The position numbers and the translations under genes are program-made. From contig QMKT01000115.1 of assembly GCA_003646505.1 (NCBI GenBank), positions 1 to 6,268 on the forward strand: DNA of 6,268 bases. The letters are read 5' to 3'. Position 1 is the stretch's first letter. Every line of letters starts with the position of its first letter. Source of the stretch: Campylobacterota bacterium (lineage in GTDB: Bacteria > Campylobacterota > Campylobacteria > Campylobacterales > Sulfurovaceae). Shown here piece by piece: positions 6,268 through 6,268 of this stretch. The notes beneath the pieces were generated by a model. That model was not told the origin of the DNA. It ran no database searches and saw nothing but the letters and a program-made list of their open reading frames with translations.

Positions 6268-6268
6268 A

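Noticed and set aside
1..6268. A new defence, mobile or biosynthetic system
   Set aside because: All substantial coding DNA is explained by seven known housekeeping families. There are no transposase, integrase, toxin, nuclease or array signatures.

Overview
The window looks like a chromosomal housekeeping region of a Campylobacterota (epsilonproteobacterial) genome, possibly Sulfurovum- or Sulfurimonas-like. The evidence is AT-rich DNA, tightly packed and overlapping genes, short Lnt and YajC proteins, and an lnt gene divergent from yajC-secD-secF, an arrangement I recall from Campylobacter. The assignment rests on protein character and gene order, not on a database search.

Layout, left to right. 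The minus strand carries a run transcribed right to left: lnt (apolipoprotein N-acyltransferase), yidD (YidC-associated insertion factor), pyrC (class II dihydroorotase), then after a 147-base gap the first 224 codons of cysK (O-acetylserine sulfhydrylase), which leaves the window at base 1. lnt, yidD and pyrC are separated by 1 base and by a 23-base overlap, so they look like one translationally coupled operon. cysK probably has its own promoter in the gap. The plus strand carries yajC, secD and secF, each overlapping the next (14 bases with the chosen secD start, then 1 base). secF stops one base before the window ends.

Functionally, SecD and SecF use the proton-motive force to pull proteins through the SecYEG channel. 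YajC is their small partner, and YidC joins the same holotranslocon. YidD helps YidC-dependent insertion, and Lnt finishes lipoprotein maturation after Sec export. Five of the seven genes therefore serve export and the envelope. pyrC (pyrimidine synthesis) and cysK (cysteine synthesis) are metabolic passengers.

I found no mobile element, CRISPR array, RNA gene or new multi-gene system. The features worth a second look are the head-to-head overlap of the lnt and yajC start regions, and a perfect 15-bp inverted repeat beside a 33-base polypurine run inside lnt. Lesser points are the location of yidD, the short C-terminus of Lnt, and the uncertain secD start.
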